DNA from: Clostridiaceae bacterium
GTDB lineage: Bacteria > Bacillota > Clostridia > Lachnospirales > Lachnospiraceae
Length of the DNA: 64,000 nucleotides
NCBI GenBank assembly: GCA_910574345.1
Contig: CAJSZV010000004.1
Coordinates: forward strand, 62,001-126,000
Direction of reading: 5' to 3'
A program made the translations under genes and the position numbers. The notes below the pieces were generated by a model that had not been told where the DNA came from, searched no databases, and saw nothing but the letters and a program-made list of their open reading frames with translations. The stretch's first letter is position 1. Each line of letters begins with the position of its first letter. Of this stretch, positions 1 through 8,681 are shown piece by piece.

Positions 1-351
1 GCCGAGGAACAGCCAAGATGGCAGGAGGTCCTGGAGGAACAGCTGACAACAGGACTGAAAGGTGTGGACCGGACCAGGGTCACCATCGCCTATGAGCCTG
101 TGTGGGCCATCGGGCCTGGGAAGGTGCCGCCGGATGAGGCCTACATTACCAAGATCGGAACCTTTGTGAAAGAGGTGACAGGAGGCATGGATGTGGTCTA
201 CGGCGGAGGCTTAAAGACGGACAATGCCCGGATGCTTGCTTCTGTCCCGGTTATGGACGGCGGTCTCATCGCCCTGACCCGGTTTGCAGGAGAGATCGGA
301 TATTACCCCGATGAGTATCTGGAGATTATAGGAACCTATATGGGAAAGTAA
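1..351 (+). CDS. Triosephosphate isomerase-like protein, 3' part
   Basis: The reading frame is open from the first base, so the 5' end lies outside the window; 116 codons remain. The fragment carries the TIM loop-6 signature YEPVWAIG with the catalytic glutamate, and a phosphate-binding glycine segment VVYGGGLKTDNA near the C-terminus. TIM interconverts dihydroxyacetone phosphate and glyceraldehyde 3-phosphate in the cytosol. Two features differ from housekeeping TpiA: PGK instead of the usual TGK after the WAIG motif, and MDGGLIALTRF where TpiA has a DGALVGGASL-type strand. It lies 15 bases upstream of a LarA-like racemase and a class II aldolase, so it may be a pathway paralogue acting on a tetrose or pentose phosphate rather than the glycolytic enzyme. 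Family assignment is firm; substrate is inference. Confidence 0.85.
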   Translation, partial: AEEQPRWQEVLEEQLTTGLKGVDRTRVTIAYEPVWAIGPGKVPPDEAYITKIGTFVKEVTGGMDVVYGGGLKTDNARMLASVPVMDGGLIALTRFAGEIGYYPDEYLEIIGTYMGK

Positions 352-366
352 AAGGAGGTATTTGAC

Positions 367-1866
367 ATGAAACTTTCATTTGAGTATGGCCAGGGGTTGA
401 TGACGGCAGAACTGCCTGACACTACGGATGTGTTTATTCCCGGTGAGACCGTTCCCGACCCGCCCTGTATCCCGGAGGACCAGATCGAGGCGAAGACGTT
501 GGAGTCCATCCGCAATCCCATGGGAATGGAGCCTCTCTCCAAGCTGGCCCGCAGGGGTTCCAAGGTTACCATCGTATTCCCGGACCGGGTAAAGGGAGGC
601 GAACAGCCCACTTCCCACAGGAAAGTGTCCATTAAGCTGATTCTCAAAGAGCTTTATGACGCGGGAGTGGAGAAAAAGGATATTCTTCTCATCTGTTCCA
701 ATGGTCTCCATCGCAAGAACACGGAGCAGGAGATAAGGGGCGTTCTGGGTGACGAGCTTTTCCATGAGTTCTGGCATACCCATCAGATCATCAACCACGA
801 CAGCGAGGATTATGATCATCTGGTGGATCTGGGAACCACCCAAAGAGGGGATCCGGTTCTGATGAACAAGTATGTCTATGACAGCGATGTAGCCATCCTC
901 ATCGGCCACACCCAGGGAAACCCCTACGGCGGATATTCCGGCGGCTACAAACACTGCGCCACGGGAATCACCCACTGGCGGTCCATTGCCTCCCATCATG
1001 TTCCTGAGGTAATGCACAGGCAGGACTTTACGCCCGTAAGCGGAACCTCTCTCATGCGCACCAAGTTCGACGAGATCGGCCAGCATATGGAAGCGTGCAT
1101 GGGAAAGAAGTTTTTCTGCTGTGACGCGGTGCTGGACACCAGGTCACGCCAGATCGAGATCAACAGCGGCTATGCCAAGGTGATGCAGCCCCATTCCTGG
1201 ATTGCGGCGGACAAGCGCACCTATGTGCCCTGGGCCGAGAAGAAATATGACGTGATGATATTCGGAATGCCTCAGTTTTTCCATTATGGAGAGGGCATGG
1301 GAACCAATCCCATTATGCTTATGCAGGCCATCTCCGCCCAGGTGATCCGCCACAAGAGGATTATGAGCGACCGCTGCGTGATCATCTGTTCTTCCATCTG
1401 CAACGGATACTTCCACGACGAACTGTGGCCCTACACACGGGAAATGTATGACATGTTCCAGAAGGATTACATGAACACCCTGCCGGATATGAACCGATAC
1501 GGAGAGTATTTTGCCACCAACCAGGAATATATCCGCAAATACCGCTACTGCAACGCCTTCCATCCCTTCCACGGCTTTTCCATGATCAGCTGCGGCCACA
1601 TCGCGGAGATGAATACATCGGCCATCTATCTGTGCGGCGCCCAGGAACCGGGCTTTGCCAGAGGCATGGGGCTGAAAACAAGAGCCACCATTGAGGAAGC
1701 CTTAGAAGATGCTAAAAAGAAGTTCGTAGGGCCAAATCCCAACATTTTAGCCCTTCCTAAGACCTTTAAGCTCAGCGCGGTCCATCTGATGATGAAGGAT
1801 GATGTGTATACCGGAAAAGGCGCAGAAGACTGCCATTGCATGGCCCACCAGCATATGCACGGATAG
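367..1866 (+). CDS. LarA-like nickel-pincer racemase/epimerase family protein (DUF2088)
   Basis: 499 residues, preceded by AAAGGAGG seven bases before the ATG. The family contains lactate racemase LarA and related enzymes that interconvert 2-hydroxyacid stereoisomers using a nickel-pincer cofactor. Family motifs seen are GLHRKNTEQE (residues 113-122) and GGYSGGYKHCATGI (188-201), which matches the LarA segment holding the cofactor-linked lysine. Lys195 and His211 keep the 16-residue spacing of LarA Lys184 and His200. The position equivalent to His174 appears to be Asn185, with His181 nearby, so the metal site may differ. The protein is longer than LarA (about 425). Cofactor-synthesis genes larB, larC and larE are not in the window. 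Context between a TIM-like protein and an aldolase suggests a sugar-acid or polyol pathway. Substrate unknown. Confidence 0.8.
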   Translation: MKLSFEYGQGLMTAELPDTTDVFIPGETVPDPPCIPEDQIEAKTLESIRNPMGMEPLSKLARRGSKVTIVFPDRVKGGEQPTSHRKVSIKLILKELYDAGVEKKDILLICSNGLHRKNTEQEIRGVLGDELFHEFWHTHQIINHDSEDYDHLVDLGTTQRGDPVLMNKYVYDSDVAILIGHTQGNPYGGYSGGYKHCATGITHWRSIASHHVPEVMHRQDFTPVSGTSLMRTKFDEIGQHMEACMGKKFFCCDAVLDTRSRQIEINSGYAKVMQPHSWIAADKRTYVPWAEKKYDVMIFGMPQFFHYGEGMGTNPIMLMQAISAQVIRHKRIMSDRCVIICSSICNGYFHDELWPYTREMYDMFQKDYMNTLPDMNRYGEYFATNQEYIRKYRYCNAFHPFHGFSMISCGHIAEMNTSAIYLCGAQEPGFARGMGLKTRATIEEALEDAKKKFVGPNPNILALPKTFKLSAVHLMMKDDVYTGKGAEDCHCMAHQHMHG

Positions 1867-1896
1867 AATTTTTTCGAGAAAGAGAAGGAGGAGATT

Positions 1897-3045
1897 ATGC
1901 CATTAATTCCATTACGCCCCTTATTGGAGGCAACGGTTACATATGGGTTCGGCCAGGGAGCTTTTAATGTCAACGCCGTGGCCCAGGCAAAAGCAGCCAT
2001 TGAGGTTCACGAGATGTTCCGCTCCGCGGCCATCTTACAGGGAGCAGACCTTGCCAACGGTTTTATGGGCGGCAGAACGGATTTTATGAACGCTACTTTG
2101 GAAGACAAGAGGGCAGGGGCGAAAAATATTGCCAATGCGGTGAAAAAGTACGGCGAGAACTCGCCTGTTCCCATTGTGCTCCATCTGGACCACGGGCGGG
2201 ATTTTGACTCCTGCGTGGCAGCCATTGAGGGCGGATATACCTCTGTGATGATCGACGGTTCCTCCCTGCCCTTTAAAGACAATGTGGAACTTACCAGGGA
2301 AGTGGTAAAATATGCCCATGCCAGAGGAGTCAGTGTGGAAGGGGAGTTAGGCGTGCTGGCCGGTGTGGAGGATCATGTGTTCTCCGCTTCATCTACTTAT
2401 ACAAACCCCTTGGATGCAGTGGAGTTTTTTAAGAAGACCGGGGTGGATGCCCTGGCCATCTCCTACGGCACCATGCACGGCGCCTCCAAGGGAAAGAACG
2501 TAAAGCTGAGAAAGGAGATCGCCGTAGCCATAAAAGAGTGCATGAACCATCTGGGGATCTTCGGGGCTTTGGTATCCCATGGTTCCTCCACGGTGCCTAA
2601 ATACATTGTAGATGAGATCAACGGTCTCGGAGGCCAGCTCTCTGACACCTACGGCATCTCTATCGACGAGCTGAAGGCGGCTATTCCCTGCGGAATCAGC
2701 AAAATCAACGTGGACACGGATATCCGTCTGGCAGTGACCAGGAATATGAAGGAACTCTTTTCCAAGTATCCAGAGAAACGAAACAGCCCCTCTGTCGGAC
2801 CTGTGTATGAACTGCTGGAAGCAAAGAAGAATCAATTCGATCCCCGTGTCTTTCTTCCTCCCATTATGGATACAGTGATGTATGGAACTGTTCCCGACGA
2901 GGACGTGGCCGCTGTCGTTGACTGTGTGGAGAGGGGAGTAAGGGAAGTTGTGGGAACTCTCATCGTTCAGTTCGGCTCCTTTGGAAAGGCACCTCTCATA
3001 GAGCAGGTGAGTCTGGAAGAGATGGCGGAAAGATATAAGAAGTAG
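1897..3045 (+). CDS. Class II fructose-bisphosphate aldolase family protein
   Basis: 382 residues; start chosen at the ATG after AGAAGGAGGAG. Class II aldolases cleave ketose bisphosphates to two trioses (or related products) with a zinc ion. Zinc-site motif HLDHG is at residues 96-100, followed by the YTSVMIDGS strand, a YGTMHG histidine segment and ISKINVDTDIR, all characteristic of the family. It is longer than the usual 280-310-residue FbaA because of a C-terminal part (about 300-382) containing FLPPIMDTVMYGTVPDEDV. It is the last gene of the TIM-like/LarA-like/aldolase operon and is followed by a clear terminator. The operon context makes a dedicated catabolic aldolase more likely than the housekeeping FbaA, but the substrate is not readable from sequence. 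Confidence 0.85.
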   Translation: MPLIPLRPLLEATVTYGFGQGAFNVNAVAQAKAAIEVHEMFRSAAILQGADLANGFMGGRTDFMNATLEDKRAGAKNIANAVKKYGENSPVPIVLHLDHGRDFDSCVAAIEGGYTSVMIDGSSLPFKDNVELTREVVKYAHARGVSVEGELGVLAGVEDHVFSASSTYTNPLDAVEFFKKTGVDALAISYGTMHGASKGKNVKLRKEIAVAIKECMNHLGIFGALVSHGSSTVPKYIVDEINGLGGQLSDTYGISIDELKAAIPCGISKINVDTDIRLAVTRNMKELFSKYPEKRNSPSVGPVYELLEAKKNQFDPRVFLPPIMDTVMYGTVPDEDVAAVVDCVERGVREVVGTLIVQFGSFGKAPLIEQVSLEEMAERYKK

Positions 3046-3081
3046 TGAATGCTGTTGGAATACGAATAGTAAAATAAAAAT

Positions 3082-3132
3082 TTACAGCAGGGAACCGACC
3101 AATGTTCAGGTTGTTTCCTGCTGTAATTTTTT
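3082..3132 (+). terminator. Rho-independent terminator of the aldolase operon
   Basis: TTACAGCAGGGAAC pairs with GTTTCCTGCTGTAA (one mismatch) across a loop of about 17 bases, followed by six Ts. It closes the TIM/LarA/aldolase operon. Confidence 0.85.
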
Positions 3133-3490
3133 CGATGATTTACTGTACATGCAGGGGAGCCTTGTTACTGTTGGCAATCGGTTATAGCGGCTGTTATTCT
3201 TTTGGACAGGTGCCGCGGCGAAAACAGGCCATGGAATGGGTACAATGATTTTCTATGTTTGACAGGGATAAAATACAAAAAGCAGGCTTGGCAGCCACCA
3301 CCATGGTTCTGATCTCCAATGCAGATGTGGCGGGAGCGATGACAGAGCCTTGCCTTGGGGAGAGGGAGGTTATGGAAGAACTGTTTGGATTTGGGTGAGT
3401 TTAGATAGAAAAATTAAGTATGAGACTTGCTTAATTCTTTGTATATAATCAGCAAAAATCACATAAAACGCCGAAAATATACGAATGGTA
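3133..3490 (+). other. Gene-poor gap with a small orphan reading frame
   Basis: About 360 bases between the aldolase terminator and the kinase promoter. A 47-codon frame at 3255-3398 begins MFDRDKIQKAGL and ends in ELFGFG, and a second open stretch just upstream contains LLAIGYSG. Neither has a ribosome site of note and I recognise neither. They could be tail fragments of decayed genes. No RNA-like structure is obvious. Confidence 0.3.
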
Positions 3491-3519
3491 TTGCACTCTT
3501 TGTCTATATCGTATAAAAT
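3491..3519 (+). promoter_or_regulatory. Predicted sigma-A promoter of the hybrid kinase gene
   Basis: TTGCAC and TAAAAT are separated by 17 bases, about 35 bases upstream of the ATG at 3555. Prediction from spacing and consensus only. Confidence 0.45.
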
Positions 3520-3554
3520 ATGCATAAACGGAGCGACTGGGAGGGCAGAGGGGT

Positions 3555-6137
3555 ATGGGTTATTCAAAGGAACTTTTTGAACGGGCAGACGAAGACAGGC
3601 TGGATGCCGGCGGCAGTGAGCAGCAGAACAGTATGCGCAGTGTCCAGAATCTGGAGGCTGTTATTAATGAAGGTCTTCGTGCTGCTCTCCTGGAAGAGAC
3701 TCCGGACCAGTCTCTTAAAGTGCTGTTGGAGCATCTTGGAAAAGCGCTCCGCGGGGAACGGACTTACATATTTGAGCGCAATGAATCCGGAGGCGATGAC
3801 AACACCTATGAGTGGGTGGCCGAAGGCGTGGAGCCGGAGAAGGAGAGTCTTCAAAATGTTCCGTCTGAGGTGTGTGCGGTCTGGTATGGGAATTTCAGAG
3901 TCGGTAAACATATCGTCATTGAAGATCTGGAAGAAATCCGAGAGGATGACCCCCTGATGTATGGGACTCTGAAGCGACAGAACATCCATTCCCTTGTAGT
4001 GGTTCCCCTCTATGATAATAAAAAGCCTGTGGGTTTTTACGGTGTGGATAATCCGCCGGCAAAGTCTTTGGAATACGCCTCCAATATGCTTCAGACTGCG
4101 GCATATTTTATCGTATCTTCCTTAAGGCGGCGCAACCTGGTTCGTGAGCTTAAAAAGCGGAGCTATAACGTTCTTCATGCCCTCAGCGTAGATTATCTGG
4201 GCATCTATCAGGTGAATTTTGACACAGACCAGTATGAGATTTACCGGGACAGCAGGCGGATGAGTATGGATTGGGACGTCCGCTTTGAGGGCAGCTATGA
4301 GGCGGCTATGGAGCGGTATATTGACCGGCATGTAATTCCCAGAGATCAGGAACGGCTGCGCGTCATGACAAAAAAGGACTACGTGCTTTCCCAACTCAAG
4401 ATGAGGAAGAAGTTCTATATCCGGTATCAGATAAAAGATAATTCCTATGGATTAAAACACCTGGAGATCCATTTCTCCGTCACGGGGAAAGAAGATGAGA
4501 CAAACTGCGCGCTTTTAGCCCAACGGGATGTGAACGCCGTGGTGGAGCAGGAGAAGAAGTACAAGCTGGAGGCCAGACAGAGTCTGGAAGACATTCTGGA
4601 GGGAGCCAGAACAGGGATTTGGACCATAGAACTGGAAGAGGGCCGTGAGCCGAGGATGTACGCAGACCGGACCATGCGGATACTCCTGGGCGTGTCGGAT
4701 GAGATCGGGCCGGAAGAATGCTACCGCCACTGGTTTGCAAATATTGAACCGGATTATGTGAACATGGTGCAGGAATCGGTGCAGGAGATCCTGGAAGCCG
4801 GACGTTCCGAGGTGACCTATCCCTGGAACCATCCTGAACGCGGGAAAATCTATGTCCGCTGCGGCGGTGTTCCGGACAGACAATTCAAAAACACGGGGGT
4901 CTGCTTAAGCGGATACCATCAGGACATTACGGATACCATGATGACACGGAAGAAACAGGACCAGGCTATTATGGAGCTTCTGGAGAAGGTCAGGCGGGCA
5001 AACTCAGCCAAAAGCGAATTTCTTTCTCATATGTCCCACGATCTGCGCACGCCCATTAACGGTATTCTGGGAATGCTGGCTATTATGGAGAAAACCCAGG
5101 ACGACCGGAATCGGCAGAGAGAGTGCCGGGAGAAAATCCGCGTGTCGGCGGAGCATCTCCTGTCCTTAGTCAACGATGTTCTTCAGATCAGCAAGCTGGA
5201 AAGCGGAAGGCCGGTGGTGGTGGAAGAACCTTTTGACCTTCATGATATCTTGGAAACCTGCATGACTATCTTGTCGGTGCAGGCGGAGGAGGCAGGCATC
5301 CGCCTGGTATTGGAGGAGGTGGACCTGCAGCACAGCAGATTGAAAGGAAACCCTCTGCGTTTAAAGCAGATCTTAATGAATATCATGGACAATGCCGTCA
5401 AATATAACCGAATCCATGGTTCCGTATTTATTCAGGTAAAGGAGACCGCCTGTAAAAACGGAATCGCCAGCTACCGGTTTGTAATCGAAGACACGGGAAT
5501 CGGCATTGGGGAAGATTTCAAAAAGCATATTTTCGAACCTTTTGCTCAGGAACATCAAGATGCAAGAACCCATTATAACGGCGTTGGCCTCGGCATGTTT
5601 ATCGTGAAAAAACTGGTAGACGAGATGAAGGGAACCATTGAGGTGGACAGCCGGATGGGCAAAGGGAGCACGGTCCGGATTACTCTGCCCATTGGCGTTG
5701 ACGGGGCCTGGAGTACCCATCCTGTAGACGAAGAGCGGAATATCCAGGGCAGTATCACCGGAATGCATGTTCTTCTGGTGGAAGATAATGAGATTAACCG
5801 TGAGATTGTGGAGTTTATGCTGGCGCAGGCGGGAGTGAGGGTAGCCACTGCCAATGACGGAAAAGCCGCTGTGGATGTTTTTTCCTCATCCGCGCCGGGA
5901 ACCTTCGACTGTGTGCTCATGGATTTGATGATGCCGGTTATGAGCGGTTATGAGGCGGCCCGTGTGATTCGCGGCCTGAACCGGCCGGACGCAAAAACTG
6001 TGCCTATTATAGCGCTGTCGGCCAACGCATTTGAAGAGGATGTGGCCATGGCAAAGGACGCCGGCATGAATGATCATTTGGCAAAGCCTATTGATATGGG
6101 CAAAATGTTTACGGTTATGCGCCGGTTAAGGCACTAA
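3555..6137 (+). CDS. GAF-containing hybrid sensor histidine kinase with C-terminal receiver
   Basis: 860 residues with no membrane segments, so a cytosolic sensor. Order: a GAF-like sensory region (about 30-190), two PAS-like regions (about 200-330 and 335-450), a HisKA dimerisation helix with SHMSHDLRTPING and the phospho-acceptor His495, a HATPase domain (N box NAVKYN, G1 EDTGIGI, G2 GVGLGMFIVKK) and a receiver domain (about 740-860) with DLMMP acceptor Asp790. There is no HPt domain, so phosphate must pass to an unlinked HPt or stay intramolecular. A weak GGGAGGGCAGAGGGG ribosome site supports the start. It is flanked by a terminator and a convergent operon and appears monocistronic, with no partner regulator beside it. 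The signal sensed is unknown. Confidence 0.9.
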   Translation: MGYSKELFERADEDRLDAGGSEQQNSMRSVQNLEAVINEGLRAALLEETPDQSLKVLLEHLGKALRGERTYIFERNESGGDDNTYEWVAEGVEPEKESLQNVPSEVCAVWYGNFRVGKHIVIEDLEEIREDDPLMYGTLKRQNIHSLVVVPLYDNKKPVGFYGVDNPPAKSLEYASNMLQTAAYFIVSSLRRRNLVRELKKRSYNVLHALSVDYLGIYQVNFDTDQYEIYRDSRRMSMDWDVRFEGSYEAAMERYIDRHVIPRDQERLRVMTKKDYVLSQLKMRKKFYIRYQIKDNSYGLKHLEIHFSVTGKEDETNCALLAQRDVNAVVEQEKKYKLEARQSLEDILEGARTGIWTIELEEGREPRMYADRTMRILLGVSDEIGPEECYRHWFANIEPDYVNMVQESVQEILEAGRSEVTYPWNHPERGKIYVRCGGVPDRQFKNTGVCLSGYHQDITDTMMTRKKQDQAIMELLEKVRRANSAKSEFLSHMSHDLRTPINGILGMLAIMEKTQDDRNRQRECREKIRVSAEHLLSLVNDVLQISKLESGRPVVVEEPFDLHDILETCMTILSVQAEEAGIRLVLEEVDLQHSRLKGNPLRLKQILMNIMDNAVKYNRIHGSVFIQVKETACKNGIASYRFVIEDTGIGIGEDFKKHIFEPFAQEHQDARTHYNGVGLGMFIVKKLVDEMKGTIEVDSRMGKGSTVRITLPIGVDGAWSTHPVDEERNIQGSITGMHVLLVEDNEINREIVEFMLAQAGVRVATANDGKAAVDVFSSSAPGTFDCVLMDLMMPVMSGYEAARVIRGLNRPDAKTVPIIALSANAFEEDVAMAKDAGMNDHLAKPIDMGKMFTVMRRLRH

Positions 6138-6386
6138 GGATATGGGGTGTCATGGACAGGGCTGAAGCAGAAGAAAAGGCCGGTTTTTTTCGGTTCTTTC
6201 TTCTCTGTCGGCTGGTATGCCATTCTCTCCGGCACCGGTTTTGAACGAAAACCTGTCTCCCCTTTGACCTGAGAGTCAGCTTTTTCATACAGCTGTTTGT
6301 GGAGACGGATGACCTCCTCAGGCTTCCTCACGGCATCATATTCTTTTCCCTCATGGGAAAAGAAGTGATCCGTAATGATTCGGGGA

Positions 6387-6812
6387 TTATGTTCCGCAAT
6401 GGATATGAATAGAAAAAAGACTTTCCAACCGGACAGTTTTTCCGTCCATGAAAAGGATCCGGCGGTTGTATTCGTCAATCTTTTTCACTCTGCTGCAGAT
6501 CGTTACGTAAGTCCCTCCTGTCTTTCTTTCATCCGGCTGAAAATAGGTAACTTCAATTTCCGGTTTCCGATCTATATTTTCTTTAATCAGGCGCAGCTTT
6601 TCATTCAATCGGATTTTTTCATCTTCATCCAGTTCAATAAAAGAGTCTGTCAGCCGTGATGTCTCCTCAATGGCCTCATTGTGGCCGGTAAGGGCGGCAA
6701 AAGGCGAAAACTGCGCCGCCCGGCTTAAAAGAGGCATAGGAGTATGTCTTTTTGACACAGGATGAGGGAGACGGATGATATCGTCATATTTGTGTGTGTT
6801 ATGGTATTTCAT
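6387..6812 (-). CDS. YolD-like family protein
   Basis: 141 residues. The N-terminal part contains YDDIIRLPHPVSKRH and SRAAQFSPFAALTGHNEAI, which are typical of YolD-like proteins found beside Y-family polymerases in Firmicutes and their phages. The C-terminal part (ITYFQPDE-like, KKIDEYNRRI) also fits. Its ATG overlaps the stop of the upstream polymerase gene by four bases (ATGA), so the two are translationally coupled. Function of YolD proteins is not settled; association with SOS mutagenesis is known from B. subtilis yolD-uvrX. The final 15 residues (SLFSIHIHCGT) look different from usual family ends. About 250 bases downstream (6138-6386) hold no convincing gene. Confidence 0.85.
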   Translation of the reverse strand: MKYHNTHKYDDIIRLPHPVSKRHTPMPLLSRAAQFSPFAALTGHNEAIEETSRLTDSFIELDEDEKIRLNEKLRLIKENIDRKPEIEVTYFQPDERKTGGTYVTICSRVKKIDEYNRRILFMDGKTVRLESLFSIHIHCGT

Positions 6813-8335
6813 GCCTTATGTCCTCCGATCTGGCGGTTCCGTTCCATAGCGGTTGCCCCTTCCAAAAGATTCATCCCTTTCAGAACTGCATTTTTCCCAT
6901 ATTTCTTTTTTACGGACAGGACGGCTTCCTGCAGCCGCCTTTCCCTGGACTGTAGGTCGGCTTCTTCTTTTTTCTTTTTTTCTAAAGAGGCATAATCCGT
7001 AAATAAATCCAGCTGCTGAAAGTCCTCCTCTTTGGCGGCTTTCGTTTCATCAGCCAGGTGGTCGGCGCCAATGGCTACACGGCGTATCAGAAGCTTGGGA
7101 TCAATGATGCGGTCGTACAGTTCCATGACCGCGTCGGTGATAAGCCTTGCGGAAGAGGTCTGACAGTCCAGTTTTACGGTGCCATGGGCATGTTTCGGGA
7201 CTTTTCGTCCATAACGGTCCGTGGTGATTTCCCCCTGGTAGCGGTTCTTCCTATGGGCAGGGGACAGATTTTCGATGTCATAGCCAATCGTAAGCACGAT
7301 CTGATCTGTGGTCAGCCTTTTTTCCACAAGGTCTAAGACAAGGGAATCTGTCATTTCCCGCACAATCAGCCTGCCTTTTTCCGAATCATAAGGATACTGC
7401 AGGACCTGCCCGGAGCTTATACTGTTGTTTTCCGGACGGTAGGCTTTGATAAGCTCCATGGTAACAGGCTCCCATCCCCATGCGTGGTCAATCAAAAGTT
7501 CCGCGTTGACACCGAACAGATGGTAAAGAAGTTCTTCATTGTGGTAATCCTGGTCCTTGCCCAGGGAGCAGCGGGCAATATCGCCCATGGTAAACAGTCC
7601 CACAGATTCCAGCTTTTTTTCATATCCCCGTCCGACTCTCCAGAAATCGGTAAGAGGGCGGTGGTCCCACAAAAGCTGCCGGTAACTCATCTCATCCAGC
7701 ATGGCGATACAGATTCCATGCTCATCCGGTTCGACATGCTTTGCCACGATATCCATGGCTGTTTTGCACAGATACAGGTTGGTGCCGATCCCGGCTGCTG
7801 CGGTGATTCCTGTTCTGTCAAAGACATGACCTATGATCTTTGCCGCCAGCTCCTTCGGCGTCATCCCATAGGTTTTCAGATACTGGGTCACATCCATAAA
7901 TACCTCATCAATGGAATACACATGCATATCCTCCGGCGCGATGTAGTTTAAATAGATATCATAAATCATCGTGCTGTATTCGAGATATAAGGCCATCCTT
8001 GGAGGGGCGACGATGTAAGACAGCTCTAATTCAGGATGTCTGGCCAGTTGGGGGACAAAGCAGGAGGAGCCGGCAAACCGGCCCTTAGGAGCTTTTCTTC
8101 TGCGTTCCAGATTCACTTCATCCACCCGCTGGATCACCTCGAACAATCTGGCTCTTCCGGGAATGCCATAGGCTTTCAGAGAAGGCGAGACGGCAAGACA
8201 GATGGTTTTTTCTGTCCTTTCCAGGTCCGCCACCACAAGATGCGTCGTAAGCGGATTCAGATTGCGCTTGACACACTCAACAGAAGCATAGAACGATTTT
8301 AAGTCAATGGCAATGTAAAAGCGCGGTTCCTCCAT
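6809..8335 (-). CDS. Y-family translesion DNA polymerase (UvrX/DinB/UmuC type)
   Basis: 508 residues. Catalytic motifs are IDLKSFYASVE (first acidic residue, N-terminal) and YSIDEVFMDVT (acidic pair), with GIGTNLYLCKTAMDIVAK of the palm and a little-finger domain at the C-terminal third. These enzymes insert nucleotides opposite DNA lesions with low fidelity. The length and the GRARLFEV and RRKAPKGRF segments match the long Gram-positive UvrX/UmuC-like class rather than the 350-410-residue DinB. It is first in a two-gene operon with yolD-like. A LexA-like palindrome overlaps the predicted promoter region upstream, which implies DNA-damage induction. Such cassettes are often found on prophages and conjugative elements, but no other mobile genes adjoin it here. 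Confidence 0.9.
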   Translation of the reverse strand: MEEPRFYIAIDLKSFYASVECVKRNLNPLTTHLVVADLERTEKTICLAVSPSLKAYGIPGRARLFEVIQRVDEVNLERRRKAPKGRFAGSSCFVPQLARHPELELSYIVAPPRMALYLEYSTMIYDIYLNYIAPEDMHVYSIDEVFMDVTQYLKTYGMTPKELAAKIIGHVFDRTGITAAAGIGTNLYLCKTAMDIVAKHVEPDEHGICIAMLDEMSYRQLLWDHRPLTDFWRVGRGYEKKLESVGLFTMGDIARCSLGKDQDYHNEELLYHLFGVNAELLIDHAWGWEPVTMELIKAYRPENNSISSGQVLQYPYDSEKGRLIVREMTDSLVLDLVEKRLTTDQIVLTIGYDIENLSPAHRKNRYQGEITTDRYGRKVPKHAHGTVKLDCQTSSARLITDAVMELYDRIIDPKLLIRRVAIGADHLADETKAAKEEDFQQLDLFTDYASLEKKKKEEADLQSRERRLQEAVLSVKKKYGKNAVLKGMNLLEGATAMERNRQIGGHKA

Positions 8336-8388
8336 ATTTCCATTTCCCCCTTTTTGTTATTTTTCCAATCAGGCAGATATGCAGATCT

Positions 8389-8411
8389 ATTATAACAGAA
8401 TATTTGTTCGA
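8389..8411 (-). promoter_or_regulatory. Predicted promoter with LexA-like operator for the polymerase/yolD operon
   Basis: On the minus strand, CGAACAAATATTCTG is followed by TATAAT (8389-8394). GAACAAATATTC (8398-8409) matches the Gram-positive LexA consensus GAAC-N4-GTTC with one mismatch. The box lies directly upstream of the -10 element, where a repressor would block polymerase. No good -35 is visible. Confidence 0.55.
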
Positions 8412-8412
8412 T

Positions 8413-8640
8413 TGCACGCTGATTTTGCAGGGCATGGATATGAAATCTAAAGAAATCCCAAATGCGCAAAATATCCAAGGAGATGCAGATGATCTTTCAG
8501 GATCCCTTTTCCTCTCTGGAACCGAGAAAAACCGTCAACCCACATTGATCCGCCGGAACAGTGCCGGTTTATCAAGCGGTTCGCCTGTGCTGACGAAACC
8601 TGCGGTGAACTTAACATTGAATTGCCTGAAATAACTTGTT
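8413..8640 (+). pseudogene. Internally deleted, frameshifted oppF/dppF (peptide ABC transporter ATPase) relic
   Basis: Three pieces of one gene survive in order. Bases 8413-8460 encode [14 protein letters not shown], matching the strand and switch region before the Q-loop. After a frame change, 8462-8548 encode [19 protein letters not shown] then EPRKTVNP, the diagnostic Q-loop of OppF-type ATPases (QMIFQDP-SSLNPR). Another frame change leads at 8544 to [20 protein letters not shown] and ELNIELPE, which matches the C-terminal cysteine-containing oligopeptide/dipeptide extension. The central region, with signature and Walker B motifs, is missing. The relic lies between the polymerase promoter and the small EamA gene. 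No intact opp genes are in the window. Confidence 0.75.
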
Positions 8641-8681
8641 ATACTATGGATAGAAAAAAGCATGGCGGAAGGAGGAAGGGT

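Noticed and set aside
3255-3398. 47-codon frame as a real small gene
   Set aside because: No ribosome site and no family resemblance; kept only as a possible relic within the described gap.
6171-6202. Possible terminator after the hybrid kinase
   Set aside because: The stem AAGAAAAGGCCG/CGGTTCTTTCTT has several mismatches and the T run is in the loop, so support is weak.
6134-6478. 114-codon minus-strand frame overlapping the end of the yolD-like gene
   Set aside because: It has no ribosome site, overlaps the better-supported yolD frame by 92 bases and matches nothing I know; the segment EYDAVRKPEEVIRLHKQLYE has coding-like composition, so a decayed gene tail remains possible.
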